DNA from: an uncultured Thermomonas sp.
Lineage (GTDB): Bacteria; Pseudomonadota; Gammaproteobacteria; Xanthomonadales; Xanthomonadaceae
NCBI GenBank assembly: GCA_946480065.1
Contig: CAMLJA010000007.1
Span: 1-21,058 of the forward strand
DNA length: 21,058 nucleotides
Reading direction: 5' to 3'
Shown here: piece after piece, positions 8,503 to 16,671 of the stretch
How the letters are laid out: the number at the start of each line of letters is the position of its first letter
Numbering within the stretch: position 1 is the stretch's first letter
Translations under genes and position numbers: made by a program
The notes under the pieces: model-generated
Databases searched by the model: none
Told to the model about the DNA's origin: nothing
Seen by the model: the letters and a program-made list of their open reading frames with translations, nothing else

Positions 8503-8508
8503 CACCTC
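8503..8508 (-). promoter_or_regulatory. Shine-Dalgarno site of the DUF1232 gene
   Basis: GAGGTG on the minus strand, 4 nt before the ATG at 8498. It is among the better ribosome binding sites in this window and fixes this start against the longer frame. Confidence 0.6.
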
Positions 8509-8531
8509 GCGGTGCCGACCCGGGTGGCGCT

Positions 8532-8560
8532 GCGTGCGGGGGTCGGCCGGCGCCGCACGC
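8532..8560. repeat. Second inverted repeat in the rnhB-DUF1232 spacer
   Basis: GCGTGCGG (8532-8539) and CCGCACGC (8553-8560) are exact reverse complements around a 13-nt GC-rich loop. It lies 13 bases beyond the stronger hairpin at 8574-8607. It could be a second stem of a compound terminator or simply a product of high GC. Confidence 0.35.
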
Positions 8561-8573
8561 GGCCGCATCGTGG

Positions 8574-8607
8574 GGGATGCGCGCGCAGTGTCCCGCGCGC
8601 GCATCCC
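8574..8607 (-). terminator. Perfect 13-bp hairpin after rnhB (terminator-like)
   Basis: GGGATGCGCGCGC (8574-8586) and GCGCGCGCATCCC (8595-8607) pair without mismatch around an 8-nt loop. The stem starts 4 nt past the rnhB stop on the minus strand. It is followed by CCCACGAT rather than a T tract, so termination may need Rho or the structure may protect the 3' end. Its position marks the probable end of the frr-to-rnhB operon. Confidence 0.6.
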
Positions 8608-8611
8608 GCTG

Positions 8612-9238
8612 TCATGTGCTGGAAGCCGGGTGCAGGACGTCACCCCACAGGCCGGGCTGGCACGGACGATGCAGGGCGTCGCGCACCGGCGCGAAGCTGC
8701 GGCGGTGCTGCGGGCACGGGCCGTGCGTGCGCAGCGCCTCGAGGTGCGCCGCGCAGGCATAGCCCTTGTGGCGGTCGAAGCCGTATGCCGGGTAGGCCGC
8801 GTGCAGTTCGCGCATGCGCGCGTCGCGCGCGACCTTGGCCAGGATCGAGGCCGCCATGATGGCGCGGTCGCGGGCATCGCCGCCCACCCAGGCCTCGGCC
8901 GGGCAGGGCAGGTCCCTGGGCAGGTGGTTGCCGTCGATGCGCGCGCAGTCCGCCACGTGGGCGACGCCGAGCAGCGCCTCGCGCATGCCGTGCATGGTCG
9001 CCTGGAAGATGTTGCGGCGGTCGACCTCGTCGGCCTCGACGAACACGATGCGCCAGGCCAGCGCGCGCTCGACGATGCGCGGGTACAGGCGCTCGCGCGT
9101 GGCCGGGGCCAGCGCCTTGGAATCGTCCAGCCCGTTCACCGGGGTGCGGCCCGGCGCGAACACCACCGCGGCCACCACCACCGGGCCCGCCAGCGGTCCG
9201 CGCCCGGCCTCGTCGATCCCGGCGATGCGCAGGGTCAT
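8612..9238 (-). CDS. rnhB: Ribonuclease HII
   Basis: Cleaves the RNA strand of RNA-DNA hybrids and nicks at ribonucleotides embedded in DNA; cytoplasmic. The 208-residue protein has the catalytic [15 protein letters not shown] motif (D9, E10), DSKAL (39-43), IDGNHLP with the third acidic residue D102, SILAKVARD with D139, and FDRHKGY (154-160), so the four-acid active site is complete. The ATG at 9238 overlaps the lpxB TGA as ATGA, indicating translational coupling. An upstream in-frame extension exists but lies inside lpxB and lacks family similarity. lpxB-rnhB is the conserved gammaproteobacterial order. Confidence 0.96.
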   Translation of the reverse strand: MTLRIAGIDEAGRGPLAGPVVVAAVVFAPGRTPVNGLDDSKALAPATRERLYPRIVERALAWRIVFVEADEVDRRNIFQATMHGMREALLGVAHVADCARIDGNHLPRDLPCPAEAWVGGDARDRAIMAASILAKVARDARMRELHAAYPAYGFDRHKGYACAAHLEALRTHGPCPQHRRSFAPVRDALHRPCQPGLWGDVLHPASST

Positions 9239-10374
9239 GGCCGCGCCGCCAGTTCCGCCACCGCATCGGCCGCGCGCGCCGAGGCGTCGCGCCGCAGCGT
9301 CCGGTGGATGGCGAGGAAGCGCGGCTGCAGCGCGGCGACCGCGGCGGGGTCGCGGAACCAGCGCAGCAGCGCGGCGTGCAGGTTGGCCGGCGTGCAGTCC
9401 TCCTGCAGCAGTTCCGGCACCAGCGCCTCGCCGGCGAGCACGTTGGGCAGGCTGACGTGCGCGGACTTGAGCAGGCCCAGCAGCCGCACGATGCGGTAGG
9501 TCAGCGGGGCGATGCGGTGGCCCACCACCATCGGCCGCTTGCACAGCATGGCCTCCAGCGCGGCGGTGCCGGAGGCCAGCAGCACGGCGTCGCTGGCGAC
9601 CATGATCCGCTGCGCCTGGCCGTCGACGACGCGGAACGCCGGTGCATGCCCGAGGATTTCATCGATGGCGGCGCGGCACTGCGCATTCGCCGCAGGCACC
9701 AGCACGCGCAGGCCGGGGACATCCGCGGCAAGGCGACGCGCGGCTTCGGCGAAATCGGGCAGCATGCGGCGGATCTCGCCCAGCCGGCTGCCGGGCAGCA
9801 GCGCGAGGATCGGTGCTTCGCCGCGTTCGCCGAGCGCGGCGCGCGCGGCGGCGCGGTCGGGCTGCAGCGGGATCGCATCGGCCAGCGGGTGGCCGATGAA
9901 CGCGGCATCCACGCCGTGCCTGGCGTAGATCGGCGGCTCCATCGGGAACAGGCAGAGCACGCGGTCGGCGCTCTCGCCGATCTTCGCCGCGCGGCGTTCG
10001 CGCCAGGCCCAGACCGAAGGGCTGACGTCGTGGACGGTGCGCACGCCGCGCTGCTTGAGCCAGCGCTCGACGCCGAGGTTGAAGTCCGGCGCATCGATGC
10101 CGACGAACACGTCGGGCTTCCAGTCCAGCACGTGCTGGCGGAACGCCTTGCGCAACTTCAGCAGGCGCGGCAGGTGCGCCAGCACTTCGGCCAGGCCCAT
10201 GACCGCCAGTTCGCCGGCGTCGTGCCAGGTGTCCACGCCGGCGGCGCGCATGGCGTCGCCGCCGATGCCGGCGAACTGCGCGTCGGGGAAGCGCTCGCGC
10301 AGCGCGTCGACCAGGCCGGCGCCGAGCTGGTCGCCGGAGGTTTCGCCGGCGCACAGGGCGATGCGGATCGTCAT
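9235..10374 (-). CDS. lpxB: Lipid-A-disaccharide synthase
   Basis: GT19 glycosyltransferase that joins UDP-2,3-diacylglucosamine and lipid X into the beta-1,6 lipid A disaccharide at the cytoplasmic face of the inner membrane. The 379-residue protein (E. coli 382) has [10 protein letters not shown] near the N-terminus (9-18), GIGGDAM (36-42), GIDAPDFNL with the conserved aspartates (92-100), SPSVWAWR (118-125), GHPLAD and [10 protein letters not shown]. The position before VSPSVWAWR, normally tyrosine (HYVSPS), is aspartate here (D116). A GAGAAG sequence just upstream of the ATG may serve as ribosome binding site. It is separated from lpxA by a 118-nt spacer with a long inverted repeat and overlaps rnhB by 4 nt. 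Confidence 0.96.
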   Translation of the reverse strand: MTIRIALCAGETSGDQLGAGLVDALRERFPDAQFAGIGGDAMRAAGVDTWHDAGELAVMGLAEVLAHLPRLLKLRKAFRQHVLDWKPDVFVGIDAPDFNLGVERWLKQRGVRTVHDVSPSVWAWRERRAAKIGESADRVLCLFPMEPPIYARHGVDAAFIGHPLADAIPLQPDRAAARAALGERGEAPILALLPGSRLGEIRRMLPDFAEAARRLAADVPGLRVLVPAANAQCRAAIDEILGHAPAFRVVDGQAQRIMVASDAVLLASGTAALEAMLCKRPMVVGHRIAPLTYRIVRLLGLLKSAHVSLPNVLAGEALVPELLQEDCTPANLHAALLRWFRDPAAVAALQPRFLAIHRTLRRDASARAADAVAELAARP

Positions 10375-10390
10375 GCGGCTTCTCGCCTCT

Positions 10391-10489
10391 CGATCGGGTC
10401 GCGGCCGGGGCGGGGGCGTGCTCCAACAAAGCGAATGACGTGGAGCGACTTGGAGTGCGCCCCCGCCTCGGCCGCGACGAAGCCGATCG
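10391..10489. repeat. Long REP-like inverted repeat between lpxA and lpxB
   Basis: Two 26-nt arms (10399-10424 and 10452-10477) pair at all 26 positions as plus-strand RNA, with three G-U wobbles. As minus-strand RNA, the sense of the operon, the same three sites become A-C mismatches (23 of 26 pairs). A further 7-bp outer stem joins cgatcgg (10391-10397) and ccgatcg (10483-10489). The loop is 27 nt (10425-10451) and A-rich compared with its surroundings. The form (long GC palindrome, GGAGCGACTT-type loop, ggccgcgac end) recalls repetitive extragenic palindromes of Xanthomonadaceae, though only one copy is visible here. It could attenuate lpxB expression or stabilise the upstream mRNA. Confidence 0.65.
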
Positions 10490-10492
10490 GAT

Positions 10493-11287
10493 TCACCGCA
10501 GCAGCGGCCGCTCGCCGGCGTCGATGAAGTCCAGGAAGGCGCGGACGTCCTCGCTGGTGGCGGCGATCTCGGCGATCTCGGCCTTGGCCTCCTCCAGCTT
10601 CGCCTCGCCCATGTACAGCGCGCGGTAGGCGCGCTTGATCGCGGCCACCCGGCCGGCGTCGAAGCCGCGCCGCTTGAGGCCTTCGGCGTTGATGCCGCGC
10701 GGGCGCGCGTATTTTTCCTGCGCCACCATCAGGTAGGGCGGCACGTCGCCGTTGACGAACGCGCCCATGCCGATGAACGCGTGGTCGCCGATCCGGCAGA
10801 ACTGGTGCACCCCGGCGAAGCCGCTCAGGATCACGTGGTTGCCGATCGACACGTGCCCGGCCAGGGTGGCGTTGTTGGAGAACACGCAGTCGCTGCCGAC
10901 CACGCAGTCGTGGGCGACGTGGCAGTAGGCCAGGATCCAGTTGCGGTCGCCGATGCGGGTGGCGCCGCCGCCCTCGCCGGTGCCGCGGTTGATGGTGACG
11001 AACTCGCGCACCACGTTGCCGTCGCCGATCACCAGCTCCACGCGTTCGCCGCGGTACTTCTTGTCCTGCGGCGCGCCGCCGATCGCGGCGTGGCCGTGGA
11101 AGACGTTGCCGCAGCCGATCCGGGTGGGACCCTCGATGGTGCAGTGCGGGCCGATCCGGGTGTCGTCGCCGACCACCACCTCCGCGCCGACCACCGCGTA
11201 GGCGCCGACCTGCACGCCCGCGCCCAGCACGGCCGACGGGTCGACCACCGCGGTGGGGTGGACGCGCGGGGCGGAAGCGCCGCTCAT
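10493..11287 (-). CDS. lpxA: UDP-N-acetylglucosamine acyltransferase
   Basis: First enzyme of lipid A synthesis: transfers a 3-hydroxyacyl chain from ACP to the 3-OH of UDP-GlcNAc; a cytoplasmic homotrimer. The 264-residue protein is a left-handed beta-helix of hexapeptide repeats (about 9-185), followed by a helical C-terminus starting at EGLKRRGF. The catalytic histidine is H126 in [11 protein letters not shown], matching E. coli H125. Aligning VHQFC (160-164) with E. coli puts M174 at the acyl-chain ruler site (E. coli G173; Met in P. aeruginosa), predicting a short hydroxyacyl chain. It starts 4 nt after the fabZ stop. Confidence 0.97.
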   Translation of the reverse strand: MSGASAPRVHPTAVVDPSAVLGAGVQVGAYAVVGAEVVVGDDTRIGPHCTIEGPTRIGCGNVFHGHAAIGGAPQDKKYRGERVELVIGDGNVVREFVTINRGTGEGGGATRIGDRNWILAYCHVAHDCVVGSDCVFSNNATLAGHVSIGNHVILSGFAGVHQFCRIGDHAFIGMGAFVNGDVPPYLMVAQEKYARPRGINAEGLKRRGFDAGRVAAIKRAYRALYMGEAKLEEAKAEIAEIAATSEDVRAFLDFIDAGERPLLR

Positions 11288-11291
11288 CGCG

Positions 11292-11759
11292 TCAGCCCCG
11301 CGCCGCCGCGCACAGGATCTCGGCGCAGGCGGCCTGCTCGCCGTCGACCCGCGCGATGCCCACGTACTGCGCCATGTTGCGGATCCGGCGGCGCAGCTCG
11401 ACTTCCAGTTCCAGGCGGTCGCCCGGCACCACCATGCGGCTGAAGCGGGCGTTGTCGACCTTCACCAGGTAGAAGGTGTCGTTGCCGATCTCGGCCGGGT
11501 CGCGCGAGAGCTGGGTGAGCAGGCCGCCGGCCTGGGCCAGCGCCTCCACCACCAGCACGCCCGGCATCACCGGGTGCCCCGGGAAGTGGCCGGTGAAGAA
11601 GGGCTCGTTGCAGGTCACGTTCTTGTAGGCCAGCACGCGCCTGTCCTTCTCGAACTCCAGCACGCGGTCGACCAGCAGGAACGGGTAGCGGTGCGGCAGC
11701 AGGCGCTCGATCTCGGCGGTGGTCACCGGCAGGGTCACGCCGTGGGTGGGGTCGGTCAT
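11292..11759 (-). CDS. fabZ: 3-hydroxyacyl-ACP dehydratase FabZ
   Basis: Dehydrates 3-hydroxyacyl-ACP to trans-2-enoyl-ACP in fatty-acid elongation and competes with LpxA/LpxD for the same 3-hydroxyacyl-ACP pool, which explains its place here. The 155-residue hot-dog protein has [13 protein letters not shown] (21-33), the catalytic [14 protein letters not shown] (H58) and VVEALAQ with E72. The N-terminus ([12 protein letters not shown]) is slightly extended relative to short family members. The ATG at 11759 overlaps the lpxD TGA by 4 nt; the longer open frame upstream lies inside lpxD and is not conserved. Confidence 0.96.
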   Translation of the reverse strand: MTDPTHGVTLPVTTAEIERLLPHRYPFLLVDRVLEFEKDRRVLAYKNVTCNEPFFTGHFPGHPVMPGVLVVEALAQAGGLLTQLSRDPAEIGNDTFYLVKVDNARFSRMVVPGDRLELEVELRRRIRNMAQYVGIARVDGEQAACAEILCAAARG

Positions 11760-12775
11760 GCGGGGTCCTTGTCGCCGCCGCGGGCGCGGCGGGCGATCTC
11801 GTCGAGTTGCTTGAAGCGCGCGGCGCTCCGGCGCCAGCTGCGATTGTCCATCAACGGGGTGCCGGAGGAGTACTCGCCCGGCTCGCGGATGGAGTGGGTC
11901 ACCAGCGACATCGCGGTGATCACGGCGCGGTCGCATACCTCCAGGTGGCCGAGGATGCCGGCCCCGCCGCCGACCAGGCAGTGGCGCCCGATCGTGGCGC
12001 TGCCGGCCACCGCCGAGCACCCGGCCATCGCGGTATGCGCGCCGATGCGCACGTTGTGGCCGACCTGGATCTGGTTGTCCAGGCGCACGTCCTCCTCCAG
12101 CACGGTGTCGCCCAGCGCGCCGCGGTCGATCGTGGTGTTGGCGCCGATCTCGCAGTCGTCGCCGATGACCACGCCGCCAAGCTGCGGCACCTTGGTCCAG
12201 CGGCCGTGGTCCATCGCGATGCCGAAGCCGTCCGCGCCCAGCACCGCGCCGGGGTGCACCAGCACCCGCCTGCCCAGCCGGACCCGCGTCACCAGGGTCA
12301 CCCGCGCGACCAGTTCGGCGTCCTCGCCCACCTCGCAGTCCTCGCCGACCACGCAGCCGGGCCCGATCCGCGCGCCCGCCGCGATCCGGCTGCGGGCACC
12401 GATCGAGGCGTGCGGGCCCACCTGCGCGCCGGGGTCGACATGGGCCTCGGGATCGACCACCGCGCTCGGGTGCACGCCCGGGGCGAACGCCGGCCTGCGC
12501 TCGAACAGCGCGGCGATGCGCGCGAACGCGGCGTAGGGGTCGCGCGCGACCAGCACGCTGCCCTCGCGCGCCGCGGCGTCCTGCTCGCGCAGCACCACCA
12601 CCCCGGCGGCCGTGGCGGCCAGCTGGGCGCGGTAGCGCGGGTTGGCGAGGAAGGCCAGCTGGGCCGGGGTGGCGTCGGCCAGGGTGCCCACGCCCTCCAC
12701 CCTGCGGTCGCCGCCGCGAAGTTCCAGCCCGAAGCGCTCGGCGAGCGCGGAGGCGGCGAAGGCCGGGGAGGTCAT
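11756..12775 (-). CDS. lpxD: UDP-3-O-(3-hydroxyacyl)glucosamine N-acyltransferase
   Basis: Third step of lipid A synthesis: adds the N-linked 3-hydroxyacyl chain from ACP to UDP-3-O-acyl-glucosamine. The 339-residue protein has an N-terminal uridine-binding domain (about 1-97), a left-handed beta-helix of hexapeptide repeats (about 100-310) and a helical C-terminus. DGFGIA (182-187), NTTIDRGAL (213-221) and QVGHNVRIG (237-245, catalytic H240, matching E. coli H239) are visible. It lies 16 nt downstream of bamA without the skp (ompH) gene that separates these two genes in enterics, and overlaps fabZ by 4 nt. Confidence 0.97.
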   Translation of the reverse strand: MTSPAFAASALAERFGLELRGGDRRVEGVGTLADATPAQLAFLANPRYRAQLAATAAGVVVLREQDAAAREGSVLVARDPYAAFARIAALFERRPAFAPGVHPSAVVDPEAHVDPGAQVGPHASIGARSRIAAGARIGPGCVVGEDCEVGEDAELVARVTLVTRVRLGRRVLVHPGAVLGADGFGIAMDHGRWTKVPQLGGVVIGDDCEIGANTTIDRGALGDTVLEEDVRLDNQIQVGHNVRIGAHTAMAGCSAVAGSATIGRHCLVGGGAGILGHLEVCDRAVITAMSLVTHSIREPGEYSSGTPLMDNRSWRRSAARFKQLDEIARRARGGDKDPA

Positions 12776-12791
12776 GCGGCCACCCGCGGCG

Positions 12792-15245
12792 TCAGAGCTG
12801 TCCGCCGAAGGAGAACTGGAGGCGCTCGACCTGGTCCCCGTCCTGCCTGCGCAGCGGGATGGCGTAACTGATCGACAGCGGCCCCATCGGCGAGCGCCAC
12901 AGCAGCGAGATGCCGGTCGAGGCGCGCAGCTCCGACGCGCTGAAGTTGTCCCAGCCGTCGTAGACGCTGCCGAAGTCCAGGAACGCCGAGACCCGCGCGG
13001 CCGGGCTGTCGAACAGCTTCGGGAAGATCGCCTCCACCGAGCCGGCCACCAGCATCGAGCCGCCGAGCGGCTGCCGGTAACCCAGCGGCGAGGTGTACAC
13101 CGGCCCCAGGGTGTTGTCGACGAAGCCGCGCACCTTGCCGATCGAGGAGATGCCGCCGGCGTAGAAGTTCTCGAAGAACGGCAGCCCGGTGGCGGTCACC
13201 GTCTTGTCGTAGTCCGGCGAGGTCGGCAGGCAGGGGTCGCTGGGCGCGGGCGGCGGCGGGGGGTTCGGATTGCCGGTGGTGGGCGGGGTCGGCGCGGTGT
13301 AGCACAGGTTGCGGGTGAAGTCCGGGCCGTAGGAATCGCCGTAGCCCAGGTTCATGGCGGTGCGGATCACCAGCGCGCGGCTCAGCGGCCAGTACTTGCC
13401 GATGTCGTACTGGAGCTTGTAGTACTCCACGGTCGAGCCGGGCAGGGCGACCTCGGCGGTCACGTTCTGGGTCATGCCGACCACCGGCATGAAGTAGTCG
13501 TTGCGGGTGTCGCGGCCCCAGCCCACCTGGGCCCGCCAGGCGTGGAACGTGCGGTTGCCGACCGCGTTCACGTAGTCGACCAGCGGCGGGGGGGTGGCGC
13601 CCGGGAACGCGAGGATCTCGTTGGTGTCCACGCCGGCCATCAGCGACACCGCGTCGTTCTCGCTCAGCGGGATGGAGGTGAACACCTGGGCCGCGCCGCT
13701 GTTGGTGGAGTACTGCGCGACGTTGAAGTTGGAATAGTCGAACTCCCGCCACCACAGGTTGTAGCCCAGGGAGATGCCGCTGTCGGTGAAGTACGGATTG
13801 ACGAAAGTGAAGTCGTAGCGCTTCTGGTAGGTGCTGCGGTTCAGCGCGATCGACACCCGGTTGCCGGTGCCGAGGAAGTTGTTCTCCGACAGCTGCAGCG
13901 AGAGGTTCACGCCGGACAGCTGCGAGAAGCCGATGCCGGCCGAGATGCTGCCCGAGGTGGTCTCCTTGACGGTGTAGACCACGTCGACCTGGTCGTCGCT
14001 GCCCGGCACCGGCTTGTTCTCGACGCTGACCTCCTCGAAGTAGCCCAGGCGCTGCAGGCGCACCTTGCCGCGGTCGATCGCGGCCTGGGAATACCAGCTG
14101 CCCTCGAACTGGCGCATCTCGCGCCGCAGGACCACGTCCGCGGTGCGGGTGTTGCCCGCGAACACCACGCGCCGCACGTTGACGCGCGGGCCCGGCTGCA
14201 CCTGGAAGTCGATGGCCACGGTGCGCTTGTCGCGGTCCAGCGTGGGCGCCGGGTTGACCCGCGCGTAGGCGTAGCCGATGTTGGCCAGCTTGTTGGTGAT
14301 GGTCTCGGTCACCACCTCCAGCACGTTCCGCGAGAAGGTGCTGCCGGGCTTGATGTAGGAGACGACCTTCTCGATCTCCTCCTTGGGGAGGATGGTGTCG
14401 CCGGACACGCTGGTGGACGAGATGCTGTAGACCTCGCCCTCGGTGACGCTGGCCGTGAGGAACATGTCCTTCTTGTCGGCGCTGATCGCGACCTGGGTCG
14501 AATCCAGGCTGAAATCGATGTAGCCCCGGTCCAGGTACCAGGCGCTGAGCTTCTCGATGTCGCCCGAGAGCTTCTCGCGCGAATACTGGTCGTCCCGCTT
14601 GTACCAGCTGAGCCAGCTGCTGGGGTGCGACTCCCAGGCCTTGGTGATGTCCTCGTCGGGGAACGTCTCGTTGCCGATCAGGTTGATGTGGCGGATCTTG
14701 GCCGCCTTGCCTTCCTTCACGGTGACGGTGATGTTGACGCGGTTGCGGTCCAGGCGCTCCACCGTGGGGGTGATCTGGACCGCGTACTTGCCGCGGTTGT
14801 TGTACTGGCGGGTCAGCTCCTGGGTGACGCGGTCCAGGTTGAGGCGGTTGAACGTCTCGCCCTCGGCCAGCCCGATGTCCTTCAGCCCCTTGAGCAGGTC
14901 CTCGCTCTTGATGTCCTTGTTGCCCACCAGGGTCAGCTTGTTGATCGCCGGGCGTTCGACCACCGTCACCACCAGCACGCCGCCCTGGTGGTCCAGCTTC
15001 ACGTCCTCGAAGAACCCGGTCTTGTAGAGGGCGCGCAGCGCCTCGGCCGCCTTCGCCTCGTCGAGGGTGTCGCCGCGCTCCACCGGCAGGTAGGTGAACA
15101 CGGTGCCCGCGCCGATCCGCTGCAGGCCGTCGATGCGGATGTCGCTCACCGTGAACGGCGCGAACGTCGCCTGGGCCCAGGCCGGCAGGGAGAGGGCCGA
15201 GGCGAGGGCGATCGCGAGCAGGCGGCGGGACAAGGGTCGGGTCAT
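12792..15245 (-). CDS. bamA: Outer membrane protein assembly factor BamA
   Basis: Central Omp85 subunit of the BAM complex, which folds beta-barrel proteins into the outer membrane. The 817-residue precursor has a signal peptide (1-25, cleaving after AWA or AQA), five POTRA domains (about 29-430) and a 16-strand barrel (about 435-817). PFFENFYAGG (689-698) and the loop-6 VRGF motif (705-708) are intact. Just before this lies an unusual proline-rich stretch (about 643-686) with two cysteines, C648 and C672, in the extracellular loop preceding the ENFYAGG strand. The protein ends FSFGGQL, with leucine rather than an aromatic last residue. AGGA lies upstream of the ATG. A 67-nt spacer separates it from rseP. 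Confidence 0.97.
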   Translation of the reverse strand: MTRPLSRRLLAIALASALSLPAWAQATFAPFTVSDIRIDGLQRIGAGTVFTYLPVERGDTLDEAKAAEALRALYKTGFFEDVKLDHQGGVLVVTVVERPAINKLTLVGNKDIKSEDLLKGLKDIGLAEGETFNRLNLDRVTQELTRQYNNRGKYAVQITPTVERLDRNRVNITVTVKEGKAAKIRHINLIGNETFPDEDITKAWESHPSSWLSWYKRDDQYSREKLSGDIEKLSAWYLDRGYIDFSLDSTQVAISADKKDMFLTASVTEGEVYSISSTSVSGDTILPKEEIEKVVSYIKPGSTFSRNVLEVVTETITNKLANIGYAYARVNPAPTLDRDKRTVAIDFQVQPGPRVNVRRVVFAGNTRTADVVLRREMRQFEGSWYSQAAIDRGKVRLQRLGYFEEVSVENKPVPGSDDQVDVVYTVKETTSGSISAGIGFSQLSGVNLSLQLSENNFLGTGNRVSIALNRSTYQKRYDFTFVNPYFTDSGISLGYNLWWREFDYSNFNVAQYSTNSGAAQVFTSIPLSENDAVSLMAGVDTNEILAFPGATPPPLVDYVNAVGNRTFHAWRAQVGWGRDTRNDYFMPVVGMTQNVTAEVALPGSTVEYYKLQYDIGKYWPLSRALVIRTAMNLGYGDSYGPDFTRNLCYTAPTPPTTGNPNPPPPPAPSDPCLPTSPDYDKTVTATGLPFFENFYAGGISSIGKVRGFVDNTLGPVYTSPLGYRQPLGGSMLVAGSVEAIFPKLFDSPAARVSAFLDFGSVYDGWDNFSASELRASTGISLLWRSPMGPLSISYAIPLRRQDGDQVERLQFSFGGQL

Positions 15246-15312
15246 GCGGGACGTCCTGTAGCGGGTCTGTTGTGCCGGGGTGCCGGCTCGCCGGCGGCGG
15301 GGGTGCGGCGCG

Positions 15313-16671
15313 TCACGACACCAGGCGCAGGATGTCGTTGTAGAAGGCCAGTCCCATCAGTCCCGCCAGCAGGGCGAGGCCGACGTACTGGCCCGCGGCC
15401 ATCGCCCGCTCGCCCAGGGGGCGGCCGGTGGCCAGCTCGATAAGGTAATACAGCAGGTGACCCCCGTCCAAGACGGGGATCGGCAGCAGGTTGAGGATCC
15501 CCAGGCTGATCGACAGCAGCGCCAGGAAGCCGAGGAACGAGGCGGCGCCCTGGCCGGCGTAGTAGTTGGCGGTCTGGGCGATGGTCAGCGGGCCTGCCAC
15601 GGTGTTGGCCACCGACACCCGGCCGCTGAATGCGTGGCCGATGAGGTCGAACAGCAGCCGGACCTGGTAGCCGGTCTCGCGCACGGCGGCGGGCAGGGCG
15701 GCCAGGGGATCCAGCCGCAGCACCGCGTCGTGCGCCGGCTGCGCCGGGGCCGCGTTGCCCACCCCCAGCACCCAGTGCGCGCGGCCGTCGGCCCCGGTCC
15801 GGCGGACCGGGGCAAGCTCCAGCGCCAGCCGCTCGCCGTCCCGCTCGACCTCGACCATCCCCGGCCGGCCGCGCTCGCCCAGCGCCGCCACCAGCGCCGG
15901 GATGTCCTCGAAGCTGGCCACCGGGTGGGCGTCGATCGCGGTGATGCGGTCGCCCTCGGCCAGCACGCCCCAGGCGGGCAGGTCGGGCTGCACGCTGCCG
16001 ACCACCGCCGGCACCAGCAGGTGGCGCGGGGTCAGGCCGATGGCCTCGGTGGCGCGGGTCTCGTCGAAGCCGGCCGGCAGGCGGTCCAGCCGCAGCGTGC
16101 GCACCGCCTCGCCGCCGCCCGCGTCGGCCACCCGCACCGGCACGGCGCGGCGGTCCAGCGCGGCCACGCCCAGCGCGGTGGCCAGCTCGCTCCAGGTGGG
16201 GGTGGCGTGCCCGGCCACCGACAGGATGCGGTCGCCGGGGCGCAGCCCGGACTCCGCGGCGATGCCCTGGGTGCGGCCGACGACGGCGGCGTAATCCGGC
16301 CGGCCGATCACCAGCATGGCCCACAGCAGCGCGACCGCCAGCAGCAGGTTGGCCAGCGGCCCGGCCGCCACGATCGCGATCCGCTGCAGCACCGGCTTGC
16401 GGTTGAACGCCTGGTCGAGTTCCGCGGCCGGCACGTCGGCCTCGCGCTCGTCCAGCATGCGCACGTAGCCGCCCAGCGGGATCGCGCCGATGGTGTATTC
16501 GGTGCCGTCGTGGGCGGTGCGCGACCACAGCGGCCGGCCGAAGCCCACCGAGAAGCGCAGCACCTTCACCCCGAACCTGCGCGCGACCCAGAAGTGGCCG
16601 AATTCATGGAAGGTGACCAGCACCCCCAGCGCCACCAGCATCCACCACAGCGATCCCAGCAAGGTGCTCAT
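15313..16671 (-). CDS. rseP: Site-2 zinc metalloprotease RseP
   Basis: Inner-membrane intramembrane protease (M50) that cleaves the anti-sigma factor RseA after DegS in the sigma-E envelope stress pathway, and also clears signal-peptide remnants. The 452-residue protein has the zinc motif HEFGH (22-26) in the first membrane helix, [12 protein letters not shown] after it, two periplasmic PDZ domains (about 115-350), and the second metal site [12 protein letters not shown] (394-405, D402). Helices at about 5-30, 95-118, 375-395 and 425-450 match the four-span topology. The ATG overlaps the dxr TGA as ATGA. A longer open frame upstream is an out-of-frame shadow of dxr. It precedes bamA, a typical envelope-stress target. 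Confidence 0.96.
   Translation of the reverse strand: MSTLLGSLWWMLVALGVLVTFHEFGHFWVARRFGVKVLRFSVGFGRPLWSRTAHDGTEYTIGAIPLGGYVRMLDEREADVPAAELDQAFNRKPVLQRIAIVAAGPLANLLLAVALLWAMLVIGRPDYAAVVGRTQGIAAESGLRPGDRILSVAGHATPTWSELATALGVAALDRRAVPVRVADAGGGEAVRTLRLDRLPAGFDETRATEAIGLTPRHLLVPAVVGSVQPDLPAWGVLAEGDRITAIDAHPVASFEDIPALVAALGERGRPGMVEVERDGERLALELAPVRRTGADGRAHWVLGVGNAAPAQPAHDAVLRLDPLAALPAAVRETGYQVRLLFDLIGHAFSGRVSVANTVAGPLTIAQTANYYAGQGAASFLGFLALLSISLGILNLLPIPVLDGGHLLYYLIELATGRPLGERAMAAGQYVGLALLAGLMGLAFYNDILRLVS

Noticed and set aside
15246..15312. A sigma-E promoter for bamA in the rseP-bamA spacer
   Set aside because: I looked for a GGAACTT-type -35 with a TCnnA-type -10 in and just before the spacer and saw no convincing pair.
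12642..15443. A 933-residue plus-strand open frame opposite bamA
   Set aside because: Antisense shadow of bamA and its neighbours, with skewed composition and no recognisable family.
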